A stretch of DNA of 64,000 nucleotides. It comes from Croceifilum oryzae. GTDB taxonomy: Bacteria; Bacillota; Bacilli; Thermoactinomycetales; Thermoactinomycetaceae. Location of the stretch: the NCBI RefSeq assembly GCF_030814315.1, contig NZ_JAUSUV010000007.1, positions 124,001-188,000 on the forward strand, in the 5' to 3' direction. The translations under genes and the position numbers were made by a program. This document shows, piece by piece, positions 57,074 to 64,000 of this stretch (positions within the stretch are counted from its first letter, which is position 1; each line of letters opens with the position of its first letter). Under the pieces are notes generated by a model, which was not told the DNA's origin, searched no databases, and saw only the letters and a list, made by a program, of their open reading frames with translations.

Positions 57074-57415
57074 TTGTCAATGATTACCGAGTTTTTTCAG
57101 AACTTATTAGCTGGATTTGCATGGATTATTATTTTCTCGCTCGTTGTTTGGATGGGCGGTTTAGTCGTTTTATTAATCATGGAGCTGTTTTCTCCAAATG
57201 AGTTATTGATAAAAGAGTATCTGTGGAAAGTATGGAAGATGTTACGAACCATCTTCGAATGGTCTTCCTACGGAGGAATCATCGCCGGTCTCGTCATGAC
57301 CCAAACGTCTGGGGAAATTTATTCAAACGTCATGATCTCCTTAGCCGCAATCATTTTAAGTGTATTCCACCTCACATGGAGAAAGCAGTCTAAGCCAATC
57401 CGAGATGTAACATAG
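57074..57415 (+). CDS. Small membrane protein
   Basis: A 113-residue protein probably from TTG 57074 (AAAGGAG about 10 nt upstream); ATG 57080 is possible. Three transmembrane helices (FAWIIIFSLVVWMGGLVVLLIMELF, YGGIIAGLVMTQ, NVMISLAAIILSVFHLTW). A cytosolic loop has KEYLWKVWKMLRTIFEW. Follows addA after 80 bp. Not recognised. Own terminator. Confidence 0.7.
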   Translation: MSMITEFFQNLLAGFAWIIIFSLVVWMGGLVVLLIMELFSPNELLIKEYLWKVWKMLRTIFEWSSYGGIIAGLVMTQTSGEIYSNVMISLAAIILSVFHLTWRKQSKPIRDVT

Positions 57416-57426
57416 AATAAGGTTAT

Positions 57427-57463
57427 AAAAAAGATCTGGAGAATTTTTTTCAGATCTTTTTTA
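57427..57463 (+). terminator. Terminator
   Basis: aaaaaagatctg pairs with cagatctttttt around a 12-nt loop. Confidence 0.85.
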
Positions 57464-57527
57464 TATACAGATATCATGAATCTTCGACCATTAGACCTCC
57501 TTTACATTTACAAGTGGATATAAGATA

Positions 57528-59747
57528 ATGATAAGCAAACTATTTCGGGAGCGTGGTGATGACTGGATGAACCTACTAAACCCGTTGCTGGACTTGGGGA
57601 GAGCATATCTTGCTGAAGAAGACCTAGTCCATATAGAAAGAGCTTATCGGTTTGCCGAAGAAGCGCATCGAGGTCAGATGCGGAAATCGGGAGACCCTTT
57701 TATCATCCATCCAGTCGCCGTAACAGAGATTTTAATGGGACTGAAGATGGATCTGTCGACCCTCATTGCAGCATTATTGCATGATGTGGTGGAAGATACC
57801 GACGTGGAGTTAGAAGAGATTCAAGAGCAGTTCGGTGATGCCGTTGCTCTTATTGTGGATGGGCTAACCAAATTAAAGCGCAGTTTTAAATATATGTCTA
57901 AGTCAGAGCACCAAGCTGAGAATTATCGTAAAATGTTTATTGCGATGGCGAAGGACGTTCGTGTTGTTATTATCAAGTTAGCGGATCGATTGCATAATAT
58001 GCGTACCGTTCAACATATGTCGGAGAAGAAGCAGATCGAGTATGCAGAGGAAACACTGGAGATATTTGCTCCTTTGTCCCATCGTCTTGGGATTTCGAAG
58101 ATTAGGTGGGAGCTAGAAGATCTCTCCCTTCGTTATAAAGAGCCTCAAGCTTACTACCGAATTGCTTCTCTCATGAAGAAAAAGCGAACGGAGCGGGAGC
58201 ATTTTTTAAGCGAGATTATTGATACGCTCAAAGGAAGATTTGAGAAGTACCAGATTCCTCTTGAGGATATCTCAGGTAGACCGAAGCATATTTATAGCAT
58301 CTATCGTAAAATGACACTCCAACATAAACCATTTAATGAGATCTATGATCTAATGGCTGTTCGGGTAATTGTGGAGTCCCTACGGGATTGTTACGCGGTG
58401 CTAGGGATTGTTCATACTATGTGGCGCCCGATGCCAGGTCGTTTTAAAGATTATATTGCGATGCCGAAAAACAACCTATACCAATCCCTTCATACCACGG
58501 TTCATGGCCCAAGGGGTGAGCCAATTGAGATTCAGATTCGAACGACTGAGATGCATAAGACAGCAGAGTTCGGGATCGCAGCTCACTGGGCATATAAAGA
58601 AGGGACAAGCGTTGAGCGAGAGCAAGATTTTAACGAAAAGTTAACTTGGTTCCGTGAGATGATGGAATTACAAAACGACTCCAATAATGCGCAGGAGTTT
58701 GTGGAGAGCATTAAAGGAGATTGGTTTAAAGATACTGTTTTTGTCTTTACGCCCAAATCGGATGTCATTGAGTTACCGGCAGGCTCGGTTCCGCTGGACT
58801 TTGCGTACCGGATTCATACCGAGATCGGTAATAAGTGTGTAGGTTCCAAGGTGAATGGCAAGATTGTTCCTCTCGATTATAAGTTGCGAACAGGGGATCA
58901 AGTACAGATTATCACGAGTAAACACAGCTTTGGTCCAAGTAGAGATTGGCTCAAGTTAGTAAAATCTTCGCATGCACGAAATAAAATCCGCAGTTGGTTT
59001 AAGACGCAACGCAAAGAAGAAAGTATTGCCAAAGGTCGGGAAATGATCGAAGCAGTGCTGAAGAAGAATCACTTCGAATGTAGCGAAGTCTTAAAAAATG
59101 ACCGTCTACTTGAAGTGAGTAAGAAGTTTAATATGAATGAATCGGATGATCTTTATGCCGCAGTAGGGTATGGAGGAATTACGGCTCATGAAGCATACCG
59201 CCGTCTCACACATGGATTACGTGATGAGGAACCTCCAACGATCGCGGAAGCCATCGCAAATCTCCCTGAAATCAAACCGAAAAAGTTCTATCGATCAGGG
59301 CCGGGTGTGACCGTTCCAGGTGCTGATAATGTGATGATTCGGCTCTCGCGTTGCTGTAATCCAGTCCCTGGCGAAGAGATCACCGGCTTTATCACTCGAG
59401 GAAGAGGAGTATCGGTACATCGCCTAGAGTGTCCGAATATCCAAACGATCGAACCAGAACGGGCGATTCAAGTTATCTGGGAGACAGACGATCCGAACCG
59501 AACGTATCAGGTGGACATTGAGATCTCTGGATTTGATCGTAGTGGTCTCCTGAATGATGTCTTGCAAGCCGTTTCTGAGCAAAAAGCGGACTGTTTTGGG
59601 GTAGTAGCCCGCGTGCACCGCAAAGGCTTTGCCGCGATCCATCTAACAGTCTCCATTAAAAATAGCAAACACTTGCGAAACGTAGTGGAAAAAATCAAGA
59701 GAGTTCCAGATGTGATTAGTGTACAGAGAATGTTCCAACAAGGGTGA
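57528..59747 (+). CDS. relA: Bifunctional (p)ppGpp synthetase/hydrolase
   Basis: A 739-residue RelA/SpoT homologue. ATG 57528 has a weak upstream RBS; ATG 57567 (MNLLNPLLD) is an alternative. Domains: HD hydrolase (AALLHDVVEDTDV, with the HDxxED of an active hydrolase, about residues 80-90), synthetase (IYDLMAVRVIVESLRDCYAVLGIVH and YQSLHTTVHGPRGEPIEIQIRT), TGS (VFVFTPKSDVIELPAGSVPLDFAYRIHTE), zinc-finger/ACT (RLSRCCNPVPGEEITGFITRGRGVSVHR). It governs the stringent response. dtd follows after 9 bp. Confidence 0.97.
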   Translation: MISKLFRERGDDWMNLLNPLLDLGRAYLAEEDLVHIERAYRFAEEAHRGQMRKSGDPFIIHPVAVTEILMGLKMDLSTLIAALLHDVVEDTDVELEEIQEQFGDAVALIVDGLTKLKRSFKYMSKSEHQAENYRKMFIAMAKDVRVVIIKLADRLHNMRTVQHMSEKKQIEYAEETLEIFAPLSHRLGISKIRWELEDLSLRYKEPQAYYRIASLMKKKRTEREHFLSEIIDTLKGRFEKYQIPLEDISGRPKHIYSIYRKMTLQHKPFNEIYDLMAVRVIVESLRDCYAVLGIVHTMWRPMPGRFKDYIAMPKNNLYQSLHTTVHGPRGEPIEIQIRTTEMHKTAEFGIAAHWAYKEGTSVEREQDFNEKLTWFREMMELQNDSNNAQEFVESIKGDWFKDTVFVFTPKSDVIELPAGSVPLDFAYRIHTEIGNKCVGSKVNGKIVPLDYKLRTGDQVQIITSKHSFGPSRDWLKLVKSSHARNKIRSWFKTQRKEESIAKGREMIEAVLKKNHFECSEVLKNDRLLEVSKKFNMNESDDLYAAVGYGGITAHEAYRRLTHGLRDEEPPTIAEAIANLPEIKPKKFYRSGPGVTVPGADNVMIRLSRCCNPVPGEEITGFITRGRGVSVHRLECPNIQTIEPERAIQVIWETDDPNRTYQVDIEISGFDRSGLLNDVLQAVSEQKADCFGVVARVHRKGFAAIHLTVSIKNSKHLRNVVEKIKRVPDVISVQRMFQQG

Positions 59748-59756
59748 GGGGATATT

Positions 59757-60221
59757 ATGCGAGTCGTCATACAACGTGTTTCAGAGGCGAGTGTTACCGT
59801 TGACGAGCAAATAGTAGGGGCCATTAATCAAGGGCTCCTACTACTTGTTGGTATTACTGAAAATGATGGTGAAGAAGAGGTTCAAACGTTGGCAGAAAAA
59901 GTAGTCCATCTGCGGATCTTTGAAGATGAGGAAGGGAAGATGAACAAATCCTTACTCGATCTAGGTGGTGCGATCTTATCTGTGTCACAGTTTACTTTAT
60001 ACGGTGATTGTCGAAAAGGTAGGCGACCTAGTTTCATGGCCGCGGCTAGACCGGAGTTAGCACAGCCATTGTATGAACGATTTAATGAACAACTCCGCCA
60101 TTTTGGAGTGGAAGTGCAAACGGGGATATTTGGTGCGATGATGGATGTTTCCCTACATAATGACGGTCCTGTGACGATTTTGTTAGATAGCCAGGATCTT
60201 GTGAAAAAGAAATTCAGTTGA
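59757..60221 (+). CDS. dtd: D-aminoacyl-tRNA deacylase
   Basis: A 154-residue protein starting [16 protein letters not shown]. Signature [31 protein letters not shown] carries the SQFTLYGD motif, and a second conserved element [28 protein letters not shown] has the GxMxVxLxNDGPVT. It removes D-amino acids or Gly from tRNA. It is co-transcribed with relA, as in most Firmicutes (9-bp gap, GAGGGGA RBS). Confidence 0.98.
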   Translation: MRVVIQRVSEASVTVDEQIVGAINQGLLLLVGITENDGEEEVQTLAEKVVHLRIFEDEEGKMNKSLLDLGGAILSVSQFTLYGDCRKGRRPSFMAAARPELAQPLYERFNEQLRHFGVEVQTGIFGAMMDVSLHNDGPVTILLDSQDLVKKKFS

Positions 60222-60293
60222 TAATGGATATGGGAGCTTAGCGTGAGTTAAGCTAAGAGTAGAGTTTTAATAGTTACAAGGAGGTTGTCTGAC

Positions 60294-62303
60294 TTGACAA
60301 CAAATCATATTGATTTACATACGATTAATACCATTCGATTGCTTTCGATTGATCAAATTGAGAAAGCAAACTCAGGTCACCCTGGATTACCAATGGGTGC
60401 CGCTCCAATGGCATATGCTCTGTGGAATAACTACCTAAATCAAGATCCAAAAGATCCAAAGTGGATGAACCGAGATCGCTTTGTTCTATCAGCAGGTCAT
60501 GGTTCAGCCCTTCTTTATAGTTTGCTACATCTCTATGGATTTGACGTATCGATCGAGGACTTAAAGCAATTCCGTCAATGGGGAAGCAGAACGCCGGGTC
60601 ACCCTGAAGTCGGACATACTTCAGGCGTAGAAGCTACTACAGGTCCACTAGGTCAAGGGATTTCAACTGCTGTGGGTATGGCGATGGCAGAGGCTCACCT
60701 AGCCGCGCGTTTTAACCAAGATGGTTATCCTATTATGGACCACTTTACCTATGTAATTTGTTCAGATGGCGACCTAATGGAAGGGGTTGCTTCCGAAGCA
60801 TGCTCCATGGCTGGACATATGAATCTTGGTAAACTAATTTGCCTTTATGATTCCAACGACATTTCACTAGATGGCGAATTAAACCATGCTTTCTCTGAAA
60901 AGACATTACAACGCTTCGAGGCTTACGGTTGGCAAGTGATTCGGGTAGAAGATGGCAATGACACGGATGCAATCTCTCGGGCTATTGAAGAGGCGCAAGC
61001 GGACCTAAGACGTCCAACCATGATTGAAGTACGGACCGTGATTGGTTATGGTAGTCCAAACCGCGCGGGTACTTCCGAAGCTCACGGAAAGCCACTCGGA
61101 AAAGAAGAGATTGCCGGTACTCGCAAATCGTACAACTGGGAGCATGAAGAAGATTTTCATGTGCCACAAGAAGTACGAGCTCATCTGGCTGAAACGCTTG
61201 ATCGGTATACGACGAAGCATGCTGAGTGGAAGAAGATGTATGCGAAGTATCAGACAGAGTTTCCAGAGTTAGCTAAGGAATTAGAGGCGGCATTTGCAGG
61301 CACTCTTCCAGCTGGATGGGAGCAATCTCTTCCTACTTATCAAGTGGGGGATAAAGCACTTGCGACACGTGTTGCTTCCGGGAATGCGCTACAAGGTCTT
61401 GCAAAATCTGTTCCTATGTTAATGGGTGGCTCTGCTGACCTGAAATCTTCTAATAACACCGAAATGAAAGGCGCAGGCGTGTTCCATGTCGAAGACTACG
61501 CAGGTCGTAACGTTTGGTTTGGGGTTCGTGAACATGCGATGGGAGCGGCAATGAATGGTTTAGCACTACATGGTGGTGTAAAAGCATTTGGAGCTACATT
61601 CCTTGTGTTCTCTGACTATCTACGTCCTGCTATTCGTCTGGCGGCTCTTTCTAAGTTGCCTGTAACCTATGTATTTACACATGATAGCATCGCTGTGGGT
61701 GAAGATGGACCTACCCATGAGCCAGTGGAGCAAGTTCCGTCCCTTCGTCTCATCCCAGGTCTAAAAGTGGTTCGTCCTGCTGATGCAAACGAAACTTCGG
61801 CTGCATGGGCGTATGCTGTAAGTCAAACAGAGCATCCAGTCGTTCTGGCTTTAACACGCCAAAACCTTCCGATCTTAGAAGGCTCTGTCGGAAAAGGTAA
61901 AGAACTGATTGAAAAAGGCGCTTACATCGTTTCAGAAGCAAAAAATGGACAACCAGAAGGAATCTTGATTGCAACAGGCTCTGAAGTAAGCCTTGCGATT
62001 CAAGCTCAAGAGCAGTTGGCACAAGAGGATGTACATGTACGAGTGGTCAGTATGCCTTGTCGTGAAAACTTTGACCTTTTATCTGCTGGTGAGAAAGAGG
62101 CAATCCTACCAGCAAAGCTTCGTGCTCGTGTAGCGATTGAAGCGGCTCACACCATGGGTTGGCACAAGTATACTGGGGATCAAGGTGAAGTGATCGGGAT
62201 TGATACATTTGGTGCATCTGCCCCAGGTAACCTTGTGATGGAACGCTTTGGTTTTAATGTAGGAAATGTTGTAGAGAAATTCCACCAAGTTCGTTCCAGA
62301 TAA
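60294..62303 (+). CDS. tkt: Transketolase
   Basis: About 669 residues. TTG 60294 is preferred: AGGAGG at 60279-60284 is 9 nt away, whereas the TTG at 60285 directly abuts it. TPP-binding motif [35 protein letters not shown], substrate residues [19 protein letters not shown] and [12 protein letters not shown], and the pyrimidine domain [33 protein letters not shown] are in the expected order. It transfers two-carbon units in the pentose phosphate pathway. Monocistronic with a terminator. Confidence 0.97.
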   Translation: MTTNHIDLHTINTIRLLSIDQIEKANSGHPGLPMGAAPMAYALWNNYLNQDPKDPKWMNRDRFVLSAGHGSALLYSLLHLYGFDVSIEDLKQFRQWGSRTPGHPEVGHTSGVEATTGPLGQGISTAVGMAMAEAHLAARFNQDGYPIMDHFTYVICSDGDLMEGVASEACSMAGHMNLGKLICLYDSNDISLDGELNHAFSEKTLQRFEAYGWQVIRVEDGNDTDAISRAIEEAQADLRRPTMIEVRTVIGYGSPNRAGTSEAHGKPLGKEEIAGTRKSYNWEHEEDFHVPQEVRAHLAETLDRYTTKHAEWKKMYAKYQTEFPELAKELEAAFAGTLPAGWEQSLPTYQVGDKALATRVASGNALQGLAKSVPMLMGGSADLKSSNNTEMKGAGVFHVEDYAGRNVWFGVREHAMGAAMNGLALHGGVKAFGATFLVFSDYLRPAIRLAALSKLPVTYVFTHDSIAVGEDGPTHEPVEQVPSLRLIPGLKVVRPADANETSAAWAYAVSQTEHPVVLALTRQNLPILEGSVGKGKELIEKGAYIVSEAKNGQPEGILIATGSEVSLAIQAQEQLAQEDVHVRVVSMPCRENFDLLSAGEKEAILPAKLRARVAIEAAHTMGWHKYTGDQGEVIGIDTFGASAPGNLVMERFGFNVGNVVEKFHQVRSR

Positions 62304-62325
62304 CGATCCATTTGTGTTGATGGAC

Positions 62326-62359
62326 AAAAGCGTATCGCCTTCAGGGGATGCGCTTTTTT
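62326..62359 (+). terminator. Terminator of tkt
   Basis: aaaagcg.atc and gatgcgctttt around a short loop are followed by ttg; the T-run lies within the 3' arm. Confidence 0.8.
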
Positions 62360-62481
62360 GTACGGATCAGTCAACTTATACTAGTTAACTATGGTATGCT
62401 TATGATATATGAATGCGATTACATAGAGGATCGGAGTAACAGAAGTAGATAGATGCTCCTGATCTTTAGAGGGGTTAAGCA

Positions 62482-63252
62482 ATGAGTGATCAATTAAAGG
62501 ATTTTATTGGAATCGTATTTCGGATTGTGAAGTGGGTAGTAATGGGGGTTATTTTAATCTTCGTCCCATTTCTCTTGGTTTGGCTCGGCTCTATGTGGAT
62601 AGAGGGACTTTTCTTCCATAGTAACACGGACCTATATTTCTACTATCGAAGTCCAATGGGTAATATTGTGACGATCCTTTTAGCACTCTTAATAATGGGG
62701 TTAATCGTAACAGCGATCCCTACTCGCGAACAAAAACGCTCTGGTCAGGCTCGGAACAAAAGGTATAAACAAAAAGTGGGAATCTATGTGGTTGTATGTC
62801 TCCTATTGTCCATATGGGACACCACTACCCATGTATCTGTGAACCAATCTGGAATCAAAGTAGCGAGTCTTTTTGGCATTCAAACAAAGGAATATAAGTG
62901 GACGGAAATCAAAGAAGTTCGTGCAGGATTTCGCGCGAGCGATTCAAATGGCTTCCAGCCAGAGTATCATGTGACATTTCAGGATGGGGATAAAATAGAC
63001 CTATGGAGTTGGTCACTCAGTAATAAAATTCAACAAAAAGAAACAGCCGGCTTTATCACTGCCAGTCGCTTAGAACGAGCCAAGGCAATCCTATACATGA
63101 ACGAACAAATCAAACAAAACATACCAGATCGATTAAAGTCAGGAAAATGTTTGACTAAGAAGGCAAAGGAAGAGATTGAGAAGATGTATACGGACGCGAA
63201 GGTAGAAAGTAGCGTGTTAGAGCTTTATACACTGTGTCCGGGGAATCTATAG
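62482..63252 (+). CDS. Membrane protein of unknown function
   Basis: A 256-residue protein. Three predicted transmembrane segments (IVKWVVMGVILIFVPFLLVWLGSMW, NIVTILLALLIMGLIVTAIPT, KVGIYVVVCLLLSIWDTTTHV) are followed by a C-terminal cytosolic or extracytosolic domain of about 140 residues. That domain (VSVNQSGIKVASLFGIQTKEYKWTEIKEVRAGFRAS, YHVTFQDGDKIDLWSW) resembles a PH-like beta domain such as those in bacterial DUF304/YdbT-type proteins. No signal peptide. RBS GAGGGG before ATG 62482. Function unknown. Confidence 0.7.
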   Translation: MSDQLKDFIGIVFRIVKWVVMGVILIFVPFLLVWLGSMWIEGLFFHSNTDLYFYYRSPMGNIVTILLALLIMGLIVTAIPTREQKRSGQARNKRYKQKVGIYVVVCLLLSIWDTTTHVSVNQSGIKVASLFGIQTKEYKWTEIKEVRAGFRASDSNGFQPEYHVTFQDGDKIDLWSWSLSNKIQQKETAGFITASRLERAKAILYMNEQIKQNIPDRLKSGKCLTKKAKEEIEKMYTDAKVESSVLELYTLCPGNL

Positions 63253-63319
63253 AGGCTTTTTCGTTTCGTTTAAGCAAACGTGTTGATGTAGGTAAGCATG
63301 TGATGAAGGACCTATTGGG

Positions 63320-63651
63320 TGATCGAGGGCTCGGAGAGTCAGTTCGATACCTGCTCAGATACCGATCCCTCAGAGAAGTTGGGATGTCCGCTTCGCCATC
63401 CGCCGTCGGGGCAGGTGCAAAACTCGCACAGAACGCTCAAACATGTTGCACCAAAACGCCCCGACTACGGATTGCTACGCTAAGTAGGATCGCTAACATC
63501 GCAAGGATCGAACTGACTCTCCTTTCCCTTTATCCTAATTCTGGTTAATCAGTACAGTTAGCTTTGCCGATAAATAAAGTTTTTCGTTCTTTATTCTTTT
63601 TTCTTTATCCTCGCAGGTTCACTATTTGAGCAGTGGATAGATACATTGCCC
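63320..63651. repeat. Composite palindromic element, copy 4
   Basis: Arms ggagagtcagttcgat (63333-63348) and its exact complement (63507-63522) enclose the core (about 63417-63439, close to copy 2). The inner arms ccgtcggggc/gccccga..cgg and gtgcaa/ttgcac can pair. Further along, a right end of copy 1 type (tcactatttgagcagtggatagatacattgccc) closes the element at 63651. Compared with copy 2, differences in the arms (tctg to tcag, caga to ctga) are matched on both sides. It occupies most of the gene-free 63253-63763; a reading frame through it lacks an RBS. Confidence 0.85.
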
Positions 63652-63763
63652 GGTACTTTGGATCAAGAAAAGCCCTTTATAGGGCTCTTCATACTCAATT
63701 ATTTAAGCAGAGGACAAACACATTGCTCCACATATAAAGGTCTAAATTTGTATTGTGATCAAC

Positions 63764-64000
63764 TTAGCTAAACTGCTTACAAGCCACAACTGCCATCAAG
63801 ACCCAAGCCACAATAAATGCAAGCCCACCAATCGGCGTAATCGCCCCTAGCTTTGTCACACCCGTCACAGCCATCACATAAAGACTACCCGAAAATAGAA
63901 CTACACCCACTAGCATCAGCCAGCCCGAAGTAGTCAACATCCCCGAGTTTTGAACCTTGGATAACAGAATCCCCACTATCAGCATCCCAAGAGCGTGAAT
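63764..64000 (-). CDS. DUF423 family membrane protein (5' part outside the window)
   Basis: The frame stays open to the window edge (79 codons). It shows IHALGM followed by LTTSGWLMLVGVVLFSGSLYVMAVTGVTKLGAITPIGGLAFIVAWVLMAVVA, matching the DUF423 family (B. subtilis YwdK) with about three of its four transmembrane segments. Function unknown. The start codon is outside the window. Confidence 0.85.
   Translation of the reverse strand: MHALGMLIVGILLSKVQNSGMLTTSGWLMLVGVVLFSGSLYVMAVTGVTKLGAITPIGGLAFIVAWVLMAVVACKQFS

Noticed and set aside
63234-63548. Open frame on the plus strand across repeat copy 4
   Set aside because: Lies in the palindromic element without RBS and overlaps the preceding gene; copy 2 does not preserve it.
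1-64000. CRISPR arrays, rRNA and tRNA genes
   Set aside because: No regularly spaced direct repeats with unique spacers and no rRNA or tRNA-like sequences were noticed by eye.

Overview
The window is a stretch of chromosome from an endospore-forming Bacillales-type Firmicute of moderate AT content. The evidence is the density of sporulation genes (GerP-type proteins, an Hsp20-like spore protein, spoVAC-spoVAD, alpha/beta- and gamma-type SASPs, an RsfA-like regulator, ricF), strong AGGAGG-type ribosome binding sites, frequent TTG/GTG starts, and a Bacillus-like gene set (ylaN, yugN, ylbG, addAB, yhaO-yhaN). A minD-minE pair without minC and a spoVA locus without spoVAE set it apart from Bacillus subtilis; a Thermoactinomycetaceae-like relative would fit, but this cannot be settled from the sequence alone. 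No rRNA, tRNA, CRISPR array, prophage or transposase gene was seen.

Layout. 0-2.2 kb: cluster of four small GerPA/GerPF-like paralogues (one cut by the window edge, one with an AUA codon where the start should be), a GerPC-like protein and a divergent Hsp20-like spore protein. 2.3-14.8 kb: housekeeping and metabolic genes (rpsD, trmB, Nudix, a dimethylformamidase-like exported protein, free Met-sulfoxide reductase, M29 and M42 aminopeptidases, a trypsin-like protein, ylaN, a CAX antiporter, a NYN protein, Asp23, YugN). 14.9-22.7 kb: M20 hydrolase, CBS protein, a probably acquired methyltransferase, spoVAC-spoVAD, SPFH protein and a subtilisin. 22.8-30.9 kb: CorC/HlyC-type and MgtE membrane proteins, ricF, ylbG, minD-minE, RsfA-like regulator and small proteins. 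31-35.2 kb: an accessory-looking locus with an alpha/beta SASP, a TPR-XRE (RRNPP-like) regulator, tiny peptide ORFs, a frameshifted gene and a secreted protein. 35.3-44.6 kb: second subtilisin, gamma SASP, psd, MFS, aldehyde dehydrogenase, a decayed DUF2339 gene and greA. 45.3-57 kb: recombination and repair block (yhaO-yhaN, addB-addA). 57-64 kb: relA, dtd, tkt and membrane proteins.

Two signals stand out. (1) The last 11 codons of the TPR-XRE regulator carry their own Shine-Dalgarno and ATG, and this segment is duplicated just downstream as a free-standing 11-codon ORF (MFNFVSEPPEV against the regulator tail MFNFVNEPPDA). A third mini-ORF with the same FVx(D/E)PP motif and a very strong RBS lies 2 kb away. 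This looks like an undescribed peptide-receptor cassette. (2) Four copies of a composite, palindromic, non-coding element of about 100-330 bp are scattered through the window (835, 19447, 49942, 63320). They have 15-20 bp perfect inverted ends, a conserved core, and compensatory changes between copies that preserve pairing, which points to a structured, MITE-like or RNA-encoding repeat family.
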